64,000 nucleotides of DNA. Origin: Ignavibacteriales bacterium. Lineage in GTDB: Bacteria > Bacteroidota > Ignavibacteria > Ignavibacteriales > Ignavibacteriaceae. Shown one piece after another: positions 17,821 to 25,455 of this stretch (the stretch's first letter is position 1; each line of letters begins with the position of its first letter). Under the pieces are notes generated by a model. It was not told the DNA's origin and searched no databases. It was given only the letters and a program-made list of their open reading frames with translations. Position numbers and translations under genes: made by a program. The stretch covers positions 1-64,000 of the forward strand of contig JAGUYG010000006.1 in the NCBI GenBank assembly GCA_020061465.1, written 5' to 3'.

Positions 17821-18795
17821 TTAGTGACTTACTAATTGTTTGCCAATAAAATTTTTCAGTACTCTCGTAAGATGGTCTAAAATAGGATGGTATTGTGTGT
17901 AAAATTTTTCTTTTGATAATGATGTCATCTGCTCTCGCATATAGCCATATAAACTTTGATGTAAATCCCCGTCTTTCAAATCATTTGCAATATCTTTTAA
18001 GGCATTTTTAAACTGCTCGGCTTCACTTGGGGCTATTTTTCCTTTAGCTATATAAAATTTATCAATACGGTCATAACATTCTGATAAAGAACGGTTTATA
18101 ATGGTATCGATAAATAGGTTTTCGGACAAAATAATTTCATTATTAAAATATTCATTTCCCAGATACTTTGGTGTGGTTAAAATTTTAATTTGCTTTATTA
18201 GAGCATTTACCGGTATAGCGGGGAAATATACTGTGTTTTCAATAAGGTAAGTATGCAGGTCATTGAGGATTTTCTCGGGTTTGTGCATGAACAAATTTGC
18301 GGGGAGATATCTTAATTCTTCAGGTGGAATTAGCAGAACGCTTATCAGTTGCATTTGTTCTTTAACAAGATATTTAGTATTGCGATATGTTGCTTTTTTA
18401 AACCCAAGTTTTTTTGAATAATAATTAATGGTTCTATGTATGTAAGTATAGAAAGGATCGGCTTCTTTAAGCAAACTAATTATATGTTGTTCAAGTCTTT
18501 TGGAAACTATTATATATAGAAAGTATTCCGCATCAGTTTCCGTCTCAAGCGGATACTGCCAATTATTTATTGAACGCTGTAATCCCAATAAACCTTCGCT
18601 GCTTTCAATAAATAGCGGTGTAATAGCATCAATAACAACATCTCTTTGGTTTATGTAGCACTTGGTTGCCTTATTTATAGAGTAGGTTAAATGAGAGATA
18701 CGACCCAAGCCAATCTTAATACATGTTTCTATTAGTAAATTGTAATTCTCAACCTTATTGTTCCGTTTAATATTTTCAATTTTCTTTAACAACAT
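17821..18795 (-). CDS. protein of unknown function
   Basis: I do not recognise this 324-residue, mostly helical, soluble protein. It has no signal peptide or membrane segment. Visible features are a Lys-rich N-terminus, two Tyr-rich helices around TYIHRTINYYSKKLGFKKA, and a charged C-terminal half. It is transcribed away from the histidine kinase gene across a 370-base gap. Base composition is more AT rich than the flanking metabolic genes. It could belong with the curli regulatory genes or be unrelated. Confidence 0.6.
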   Translation of the reverse strand: MLLKKIENIKRNNKVENYNLLIETCIKIGLGRISHLTYSINKATKCYINQRDVVIDAITPLFIESSEGLLGLQRSINNWQYPLETETDAEYFLYIIVSKRLEQHIISLLKEADPFYTYIHRTINYYSKKLGFKKATYRNTKYLVKEQMQLISVLLIPPEELRYLPANLFMHKPEKILNDLHTYLIENTVYFPAIPVNALIKQIKILTTPKYLGNEYFNNEIILSENLFIDTIINRSLSECYDRIDKFYIAKGKIAPSEAEQFKNALKDIANDLKDGDLHQSLYGYMREQMTSLSKEKFYTQYHPILDHLTRVLKNFIGKQLVSH

Positions 18796-19167
18796 AATTT
18801 ATTAATCTAAAAATGCTTAATAAAATACAAAATCATTTATTTTTTTACTACTATTAGCTAATGTAAGCAATTTTGTTAAAATTGTGTTAAACTAGAAATT
18901 ATTATATATAAACATTGAACATCCAAATTTAAGTTGATCCGAATTGGCTAATTTATTCTAAAATAACCAATGTACATAAAAGAGGGAATTTATCATTTTA
19001 TGCAAAATTATAGTTTAACTTCTTATGAGAATTCATTTGCAATATAAGTTTATTGCTACTGAAAATCATATTTGTCTGACGAATAACTATTTTTTCAATT
19101 CAGATACTAATCCACCTTATATAGAAATGTGCAATTACTCGGGACAACATTCTTATCGGGTAAAAAA
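18796..19167. other. divergent intergenic region
   Basis: An AT-rich gap between the unknown minus-strand gene and the plus-strand histidine kinase. It must hold promoters for both, but no convincing consensus, RNA gene or repeat is visible. Confidence 0.5.
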
Positions 19168-20262
19168 ATGAAAAATTGTATCACCCGTGCAACCGGCTAC
19201 AAAAATTGCGTATTTAAAAATATGATCGATTCTCATAAGGATATGGTCATTATTTGGGATAAAAACTACAGGTATATTTATGTTAATAAAACATGTGAGG
19301 CTTTTTTTAATTCGCGGGGTTTGTCCTCTAAGAACAGAAAGATTCATGAAGTGTTCCCCCGGCATCCTGAATTGTGTCAAAAATGGGAAAAAAGAATTGA
19401 TAATGTTATAACCTCAGGCAAAGTAGCAAAATATGAAGATAGTGAACTGTTGTTTAACAAAGAGTTTTTCAGCGAAACAATCCTATTTCCAGTGTTTGAT
19501 GATTTAAACAATGTTAATGGGGCACTTTGTTTGTCAGAAGATATTGCTGAGAAAAAGTTTAATGAACAAGCCTTAAAATTCAATGAAAGATTGTCCGAAC
19601 TTGGCAAGATATTGGCCTACTTAGCTCACGAAATAAGAACACCTCTTAATTCGATAGTAATGAATGTTGCTATATTAAAAAATAATCTGACTCTCTCGGA
19701 ATCTGGAATGAAATCATTCGATATAATTCGACAGGAACTCCAAAGACTAACAAATATGATTCGAGAAATACTAAAATTTTCGCATTACGATAGTTCTGAA
19801 CAGTCTTTAATTAGCCTTACCGGGGTGTTAGAGAGTGTTAAGGATTTAATTTTTCCTGTGTTAGCAGCAAAGAACATAGTGCTTAAGATTAATATCCCGG
19901 ATACTTTTATTTTGGGTAATAAAAAAGAAATTCAATCGATTTTCTTTGCTCTTATTGGCAATTCAGCCGATGCTATCAAACAAAATGGATATATAAATAT
20001 CTACGCAAACGTTAACGAACAGTATAAAAAAATAAGCATATTCATTGAGGATTCCGGATCGGGAATTAAGGAACCCGATAAAATTTTTCTTCCGTTTTAT
20101 ACTACTAAAAAGGATGGTACAGGCATAGGACTTCCAACCGTTCTTAAAAAAATGATTGACATGAATTCTACCATAAGATTGGTTACTTCCAATCCTGGAT
20201 GCACCGTTTTCGAACTAATCTTTAATTTGGTTGATGATTATGAAGAAAATACTAATAATTGA
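19168..20262 (+). CDS. PAS-domain sensor histidine kinase
   Basis: A 364-residue soluble kinase. The N-terminal PAS domain (about residues 18-130) starts IDSHKDMVIIWDKNYRYIYV. The dimerisation helix carries the phospho-acceptor His in LAHEIRTPLNS (about residue 153). The ATP-binding domain has the N box GNSADAIKQNG, the G1 box EDSGSGI and the G2 box GTGIGLPTV. No membrane helix is seen, so it senses a cytoplasmic signal. ATG 19168 is chosen; a GTG at 19129 would add 13 residues. It overlaps the following response regulator by 23 bases, so the two form a coupled two-component pair just upstream of the curli genes. Confidence 0.9.
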   Translation: MKNCITRATGYKNCVFKNMIDSHKDMVIIWDKNYRYIYVNKTCEAFFNSRGLSSKNRKIHEVFPRHPELCQKWEKRIDNVITSGKVAKYEDSELLFNKEFFSETILFPVFDDLNNVNGALCLSEDIAEKKFNEQALKFNERLSELGKILAYLAHEIRTPLNSIVMNVAILKNNLTLSESGMKSFDIIRQELQRLTNMIREILKFSHYDSSEQSLISLTGVLESVKDLIFPVLAAKNIVLKINIPDTFILGNKKEIQSIFFALIGNSADAIKQNGYINIYANVNEQYKKISIFIEDSGSGIKEPDKIFLPFYTTKKDGTGIGLPTVLKKMIDMNSTIRLVTSNPGCTVFELIFNLVDDYEENTNN

Positions 20263-21589
20263 CGATGATAAAGCCACTAGTGATACGCTTAATTTATTCT
20301 TCTCAGAACTAAATTATAAAACTATTATTGCAAATGAGGGGGAACAAGGTCTTGAAGCCTTTTACCAAAAGCATCCCGATCTAATTATAAGCGATCTAAA
20401 AATGCCGGTTTTATCCGGCCTGGATATTTTAAAACATGTACATGCAATCGACCCGAATATCCCTGTTATTATTATAACTGCATTTGATGATTTATCTTCT
20501 ACTATCGAAGCCATGCACCTGGGCGCCTACGATTATATAGAAAAACCGCTTGACATCAACAGACTTAAATTCATAGTGCAAAGAGCGTTAAAAACTTCTG
20601 AATTAAGTAAAAGACTTGAGATAGTTGTTTCACAAACCGAGAGGGAATATCACCTTAACAATATTGTGCTGGGTAAATCTCAATTTATGAGGGAAATAAT
20701 AAAAAATGTTGGAAAACTTGCATCAAATAAAGTAAATATTTTAATTGAAGGAGAAAGTGGTACCGGAAAAGAATTAATAAGTAAAATTATACATTATTCG
20801 GGGATAACTAAAAACTGTCCCTTTATAGCAGTGAATTCAGCCGCCATTCCGGAAAACTTACTTGAGAGTGAATTATTTGGACACGTTAAAGGTGCTTTTA
20901 CCGGTGCAATCAGAGATAAGAAAGGTAAATTTGAATTAGCCGGTGGTGGCACAATTTTTTTAGATGAAATTACAGAGATATCAACTCATCTACAAGCCAA
21001 GCTTCTTAGAGTAATTCAGGAAAGAGAGTTTGAAAAAGTTGGCGCTGAATCAAGTATTCAAATGAATGCCAGAATAATTGCTGCTACAAATAAAAATTTA
21101 GAAAAAATGATTAGAGAAGGATTGTTTAGAGAAGATCTATTTTACAGGTTAAGCGTTTTTAAAATATCTGTTCCACCTTTGCGGGAGAGAAAAGAGGATA
21201 TTCCTGATTACGTGGTTTATTTTCTTTCAAAGATAAATAAACAATTACATAAAAATGTAACAAAAATTCCGTATGAGGTGATCGAATATCTACAGGATTA
21301 CGATTGGGTTGGAAATGTACGCGAATTAGAAAATATTTTATTGCAAGCAGTTGTCTTGTCAAAAGGAGAAGTTCTGGAAAAAGAAAATATATTACTGAAG
21401 AAAGACCACATGCAGCTAACTCACTATAATAACGATATAGAACTGAGCCTGGCAGAGATGGAAAAACTACATATCAAAAAAACGCTTGATAAAGTTGGCT
21501 GGGATAAAAACGAAGCAGCGCGTATATTAAAAATTACCAGACAGACCTTATATAACAAGATAAAAAAATATCTTATCCTGCATCCATGA
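20240..21589 (+). CDS. sigma-54-dependent response regulator (NtrC family)
   Basis: A 449-residue activator with a receiver domain at residues 1-120 (acidic DDD at 8-10, phospho-Asp in IISDLKMP near 52). A sigma-54 AAA+ domain follows, with Walker A GESGTGKE near residue 171 and the sigma-54 contact loop GAFTGA near 219. It ends with a Fis-type helix-turn-helix (WDKNEAARILKITRQTLYNKIKKY). Such proteins activate only sigma-54 promoters. The start lies inside the kinase gene. ATG 20240 gives MKKILIIDDD directly. The CheW-like/curli genes begin 240 bases downstream and are its most likely targets. Confidence 0.95.
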   Translation: MKKILIIDDDKATSDTLNLFFSELNYKTIIANEGEQGLEAFYQKHPDLIISDLKMPVLSGLDILKHVHAIDPNIPVIIITAFDDLSSTIEAMHLGAYDYIEKPLDINRLKFIVQRALKTSELSKRLEIVVSQTEREYHLNNIVLGKSQFMREIIKNVGKLASNKVNILIEGESGTGKELISKIIHYSGITKNCPFIAVNSAAIPENLLESELFGHVKGAFTGAIRDKKGKFELAGGGTIFLDEITEISTHLQAKLLRVIQEREFEKVGAESSIQMNARIIAATNKNLEKMIREGLFREDLFYRLSVFKISVPPLRERKEDIPDYVVYFLSKINKQLHKNVTKIPYEVIEYLQDYDWVGNVRELENILLQAVVLSKGEVLEKENILLKKDHMQLTHYNNDIELSLAEMEKLHIKKTLDKVGWDKNEAARILKITRQTLYNKIKKYLILHP

Positions 21590-21755
21590 ATTTGTTTCTT
21601 ATATGAGGGATATAATTCATGCAATTAAGTTGTCTTAACTCTTTATCTTTAAATAGAACTATTAAGATGTCAAATTTTTTTACTTTTCTATGTAAAAAAA
21701 TTACTAAATGGCTTAACCATTTCTTACCATTTCCTTAAAAAAAGAACATTATTTC

Positions 21756-21770
21756 TGGCACCATTCTTTC
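21756..21770 (+). promoter_or_regulatory. candidate sigma-54 promoter before cheW-like/csgEFG
   Basis: TGGCAC at 21756-21761 is a perfect -24 half. Five bases later TTTC stands at the -12 half, where TTGC is usual. Spacing is correct. It lies 60 bases before the CheW-like start and just after an NtrC-type activator gene. The -12 mismatch keeps this tentative. Confidence 0.4.
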
Positions 21771-21829
21771 ATTAATAATCCTAAAACTATTTTCTTATTT
21801 TTTTCTTTTGCAGCAAGAATAATTAAAAT

Positions 21830-22354
21830 ATGAATTTTCCCGCGGAAAACTATGGAAATTTTAAAGGAATATTGGCTTTCAAATTAGGAGAAATGGAGTT
21901 TTGCTGCGATCTTCAATCAATAATTAACATACTAAAAACTGATGAAATAAGGCGTGGTCAGCAATTCGTTTTCAAAAACAGCAAAACGGTTATATATGAC
22001 AAAACAAAATTTCGTCTAATTAATCTTAATCGAATTTTGCATGCGGCAGAAGCTCCCTTTGAAGAACTTACGAGACTTATTCTTCTGGAAGCCTATTCTA
22101 AAAAAATAGCGTTTTTCGTAGACCAAATACTCGAGATCTATGCCGTTGAAAATATATTACTAGATAAATCAATTGAACTAAAACCGGTAGTAAATATTAA
22201 ATATGGTAAATACTGCCTGGTGTACCATCAAAAGACTATGATCTGGCCTGATTATGAAAAAATTTGTAAAGATATAGACCGGCTTCCCGGTGTAGATTGG
22301 CAAATAATTAAACTAAAATATATTATTCAAGGGAATGTTAAAAAATATGATTAG
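21830..22354 (+). CDS. CheW-like adaptor protein
   Basis: A 174-residue single-domain protein resembling CheW: GILAFKLGEMEFCCDLQSIINIL near the start, then KFRLINLNRIL (the IPVIDL-like strand) and RLILLEAYSKKIAFFVDQILEIYAV (the core strand-turn segment with the usual V-D). CheW folds couple receptors to CheA kinases. No CheA, receptor or other chemotaxis gene is nearby. It overlaps the CsgE gene by 20 bases, so it is part of the curli operon. It might connect surface sensing to amyloid export, which is speculative. Confidence 0.75.
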   Translation: MNFPAENYGNFKGILAFKLGEMEFCCDLQSIINILKTDEIRRGQQFVFKNSKTVIYDKTKFRLINLNRILHAAEAPFEELTRLILLEAYSKKIAFFVDQILEIYAVENILLDKSIELKPVVNIKYGKYCLVYHQKTMIWPDYEKICKDIDRLPGVDWQIIKLKYIIQGNVKKYD

Positions 22355-23213
22355 AACTATCGTATTGATGCTGCTGCTTCATTCTGTTATAAATGCACAA
22401 GTAAATCTTGAGGAATATAAACACTTTTATCAGATGGTAACAGTTCTTGCTGAAAGCATTAATAATAAATTGGCTTCAAAAAATATTTTGCAAGAATCGT
22501 TAAATAAACTAAGTGAATCGGATTTAAGTACGCTTCCTGAAATTCAAAGTGCATTAAAAGGATTACAAAAAACTTTAGATCGATGGGAAGATAATCAACA
22601 ATCGACTTCAAACAACGAACCTAAAAAAACTCCAGTTACGAATTTGAATTCAAGCTCAAAGGTGAGAAAAACTGAAATGCCCGACACACTCTATACAGAT
22701 GAGGGTTTTATCATTAAAGATACTACTGCAAAAAATAACAAACTTACTCTAATCGACTCTATTCAAAAGATCATTATTAAACCAGATTTATTGCAAGATT
22801 CATCGGAAACGGATTCCATCAGACAAAAATTTGAACAAGAACAAAGATCGAGCCTGTTCACACACTCCCTTAAGGATGCAGAGCTTGAAATAGATAATTT
22901 AATTCTAAATGAGTCCATAACTAAAATCGGTAAGGATTTCTACGATATATTTTATAAAAATTGGGTGCCGCCGGAAAAAGTAGAAAACGTTACAATTATT
23001 ATTGGAGAAAAACCTCTTCCAACAATAGGAACAAGAGTAACTATAAGGGTTAACGATTATTATGTATTTCAGAGAGTACTGCAGCCAAGATATGAAGTAA
23101 TAGAGGCAGCAGCTCTGTCTGCTGTTAATACTGTTTTTGATTTTCTTAATAATTATGAACAAATCCAACAAAGCCTTCAAGGAGAGGATATGTTGGGAAC
23201 CGGTATTTATTAA
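22335..23213 (+). CDS. csgE: CsgE-type curli assembly factor, long form
   Basis: The 292-residue product has a signal peptide (ending VINAQ), a coiled-coil/low-complexity region (residues 25-175, Ser/Lys/Asp rich), and a C-terminal domain matching CsgE. That domain shows LILNESITKIGKDFYDIFY, ENVTIIIGEKPLPTIGTRVTI and VFQRVLQPRY. In E. coli CsgE caps the CsgG pore and gates subunit export. The E. coli protein is about 130 residues, so this form carries an extra 150-residue N-terminal region. An inner ATG at 22347 has better spacing to AAGGGA and is an alternative start. CsgF follows 16 bases on. Confidence 0.85.
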   Translation: MLKNMIRTIVLMLLLHSVINAQVNLEEYKHFYQMVTVLAESINNKLASKNILQESLNKLSESDLSTLPEIQSALKGLQKTLDRWEDNQQSTSNNEPKKTPVTNLNSSSKVRKTEMPDTLYTDEGFIIKDTTAKNNKLTLIDSIQKIIIKPDLLQDSSETDSIRQKFEQEQRSSLFTHSLKDAELEIDNLILNESITKIGKDFYDIFYKNWVPPEKVENVTIIIGEKPLPTIGTRVTIRVNDYYVFQRVLQPRYEVIEAAALSAVNTVFDFLNNYEQIQQSLQGEDMLGTGIY

Positions 23214-23229
23214 CCGAAAGGATAGTAAT

Positions 23230-23649
23230 ATGAAAATTATCAAAATTTTTATTTTTTCTGTTTTCATTTCATTATCTCCAAAGCTGATCGCCCAGGAACT
23301 CACCTATACACCTATAAATCCATCTTTTGGAGGCAGCCCGTTTAATGCCTCATGGTTAATGGCTTCTGCACAAGCACAGGACAAATTAACGGGTGATTTT
23401 AAGATGGTTAGCACCTTCAGCGCACGCGATGCTTTGGCTGATTTTGAGGAATCCATAAAAAGACAAATTCTGAACCAATTTTCCCGCCAGATAATTACCA
23501 ATATGTTTGGTGAAACAGAATTAGCTGCAGGGGAATATCAATTAGGAGATTTTTTCATCAGTATTTCTAAAACATTGGATGGAATTAACATTCAAATAAT
23601 TGATAATTCAACTGGAAGCGAATCAAACATTGTTATACCATATTTGTAA
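23230..23649 (+). CDS. csgF: CsgF-type curli assembly factor
   Basis: The 139-residue protein has a signal peptide (ending KLIAQ) followed by ELTYTPINPSFGGSPFNASWLMASAQAQ, the hallmark N-terminus by which CsgF inserts into the CsgG pore. Length equals that of E. coli CsgF (138). The C-terminal part (DFFISISKTLDGINIQIIDNSTGS) is also typical. In known systems CsgF is surface exposed and couples secretion to fibre nucleation. It lies between csgE and csgG, 16 bases from each neighbour. Confidence 0.93.
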   Translation: MKIIKIFIFSVFISLSPKLIAQELTYTPINPSFGGSPFNASWLMASAQAQDKLTGDFKMVSTFSARDALADFEESIKRQILNQFSRQIITNMFGETELAAGEYQLGDFFISISKTLDGINIQIIDNSTGSESNIVIPYL

Positions 23650-23665
23650 AACTGAAAGAACAGGT

Positions 23666-25045
23666 ATGATAAAATATATTATAGTAATTTTTTCGTCTAT
23701 CTTAATAGTTTTTACGGGATGCTATCCAAACTACTATTCGACTAAAACCACACCTGCTACACTTGGTCCGCGAACTGCCACTTACAAAGAGCTTAGCTCA
23801 CTTCCAAGACCGCAGGAAAAAATAGTTGCAGCCGTTTATAAATTTAGAGACCAGAGCGGTCAGTATAAAGCATCTCAGACAGGTACTAGCTGGTCAACGG
23901 CAGTAACGCAGGGCGCCACATCAATTTTAATTAAAGCTTTAGAAGAATCGGGTTGGTTTATACCTATTGAGCGTGAGGCATTGTCGGAGCTGTTAAATGA
24001 AAGAAAAATTATTCGCTCCAGCAGAGCAAATTTTGAAGCAGAAGGGACGGAGAACCTTCCGGCATTGCCTCCAATGCTGTATGCCGGAGTAATTTTAGAG
24101 GGGGGAATAATTTCTTACGAAACAAATATTGTAACAGGCGGAGCCGGTCTCCGGTATTTCAGTGCAGGGGCTTCCACTCAATACCGCGAAGACCAGGTTA
24201 CTGTCTATTTACGTGCTATTTCCACTTCAAATGGTCGCATTCTTAAAAGCGTGTACACAACAAAAAAAATACTTTCACAATTAGTGGATGTTGGTCTGTT
24301 TAGGTATGTAGAATTCAAAAGATTGCTGGAAGTTGAGACCGGTTTCAGCTATAACGAACCGCCGCAATTCGCAGTAACTGCAGCTATCGAAAAAGCCGTC
24401 CAAAGCTTAATCATCGAAGGAATTTTCAGCGGTATGTGGCTCCCTGCTAATGAAAGCGATTTAAACTCTGAAGCTATAAATAAATATAAAGAAGAAAAGG
24501 CACAGCAAGAGAGTCTCGACGTTTATGGAGATTTAATAAGTGATGCAAGGAATGCCAAAGGGATTGGTTTTACAATAGGAGGACAAAGTTATAGTGGAGA
24601 ATTTGATAATTCATTAGCAAAATACGGCAGTGAATTATTTATGAAGTATGATTTAAAACCCGGACTATTTTTAGCACCCGGCGTGGGCTTTGGTGAACTT
24701 GCAGTGGATAAACTTTTTAGAATTCTGCTTCTTAGCTTGAACCTGAATTTTCAGTATCATCTATTCCCGGAGAATTCCCTATCTCCGTTTTTTAAATTTG
24801 GTATAGGCTTAGATAAAAGATCCCCTATTAAACCTATGGTCAACAAACATTTCAGTATGGATGATAAGTGGCTTTTCTCCATTAACACAGGAGCCGGAAT
24901 AGAATATATGCTTTTTAACAGAATAGGATTCAATCTCATATTCACTTATAAATATTTCTTAACGGATGAACTGGATAATTTTAAAGCGGGCAAGTATAAT
25001 GATTATTATTTAGGCGCCGGAGCGGGATTAACATTTTATTTCTAA
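23666..25045 (+). CDS. csgG: CsgG-type curli secretion pore with C-terminal barrel-like extension
   Basis: A 459-residue lipoprotein (lipobox IVFTGC). The CsgG core covers about residues 20-285: VAAVYKFRDQSGQYK, TQGATSILIKALEESGWFIPIERE, LLNERKIIRSSRA, ILEGGIISYETN and a C-terminal GMWLP. In E. coli CsgG forms a nonameric outer-membrane pore. Here a further 170 residues follow, with alternating strands (GIGFTIGGQSYSGEF, LLLSLNLNFQYHLF, GAGIEYMLFNRIGFNLIFTYKYF) ending in LTFYF, which look like an outer-membrane beta-barrel. The longer frame to 23600 lacks a lipobox-compatible start. An intergenic inverted repeat follows the stop. Confidence 0.92.
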   Translation: MIKYIIVIFSSILIVFTGCYPNYYSTKTTPATLGPRTATYKELSSLPRPQEKIVAAVYKFRDQSGQYKASQTGTSWSTAVTQGATSILIKALEESGWFIPIEREALSELLNERKIIRSSRANFEAEGTENLPALPPMLYAGVILEGGIISYETNIVTGGAGLRYFSAGASTQYREDQVTVYLRAISTSNGRILKSVYTTKKILSQLVDVGLFRYVEFKRLLEVETGFSYNEPPQFAVTAAIEKAVQSLIIEGIFSGMWLPANESDLNSEAINKYKEEKAQQESLDVYGDLISDARNAKGIGFTIGGQSYSGEFDNSLAKYGSELFMKYDLKPGLFLAPGVGFGELAVDKLFRILLLSLNLNFQYHLFPENSLSPFFKFGIGLDKRSPIKPMVNKHFSMDDKWLFSINTGAGIEYMLFNRIGFNLIFTYKYFLTDELDNFKAGKYNDYYLGAGAGLTFYF

Positions 25046-25115
25046 AACTTAGTGTTTCTTTGAGCCTTCGAGGCTTAGTGGCGAAAAAACCGTTAGCCAC
25101 GAAGACACAAAGTTT
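25045..25115. repeat. inverted-repeat element after csgG, possible terminator
   Basis: The right arm GCCACGAAGACACAAAGTTT (25096-25115) is the complement, with a few differences and an insertion, of AACTTAGTGTTTCTT...AGTGGC (25046-25082). An inner hairpin AGCCT-TCG-AGGCT (about 25063-25075) lies in the left arm. The layout matches a small mobile palindrome and may also stop csgG transcription. Confidence 0.5.
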
Positions 25116-25239
25116 CTCTAAGAAAATTAAGATTATAGAGCTTTGCGGTAAAATACAGTAATAACTAACATTATTAATTAACAAAAATTATGAAAGGAGG
25201 TTTAAAGGAAGATGAGATTAAAAAAACAGGAAAAAAGAA

Positions 25240-25400
25240 GGCGATTTATTTTTCCCGGTTATTAACAGGCGGCGCCAGAGGGGTTGGTTCTTAACATAAA
25301 TTAAGAACCGGACCAAGGCACACTCTGAGCGCCACCTAAAACCGTATACGAAACTAATATATAAGCAGTATTAGTTGCAAGGGTTTTAGGAAAAATCGCC
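25240..25400 (+). ncRNA. candidate structured leader RNA upstream of the major curlin gene
   Basis: Five helices nest without major conflict. P1 is 25240-25247 with 25393-25400 (GGCGATTT/AAATCGCC). P2 is 25271-25280 with 25323-25333 (10 pairs, one bulged A). P2a is 25286-25294 with 25301-25309 (GGTTCTTAA/TTAAGAACC). P3 is 25335-25343 with 25382-25390 (CCTAAAACC/GGTTTTAGG). P3a is 25352-25359 with 25369-25376 (AACTAATA/TATTAGTT). Together they form a three-way junction ending 56 bases before the curlin ATG. I cannot match it to a known riboswitch class. It could also be a folded MITE with P1 as terminal repeat. Confidence 0.55.
25317..25330 (+). promoter_or_regulatory. weak sigma-54-like GG-N10-GC site
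   Basis: AGGCAC (25316-25321) with GG at 25317-25318 is followed after exactly ten bases by GC (25329-25330). The -12 context is GAGC instead of TTGC. It lies about 125 bases before the major curlin start. It also falls inside the folded leader candidate, so only one of the two readings may be real. Confidence 0.25.
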
Positions 25401-25455
25401 ATGTGCATTCTATGCTTAATAACAACTATTTTCTAATTAACATGGAGATCTTAAA

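Noticed and set aside
25190-25294. A 34-codon frame (ATG 25190) and a 17-codon basic frame (ATG 25212, with AAAGGAGG upstream) before the curlin gene
   Set aside because: Both overlap the folded leader candidate, neither matches a family, and the first has no ribosome site. The second could be a leader peptide but support is too thin.
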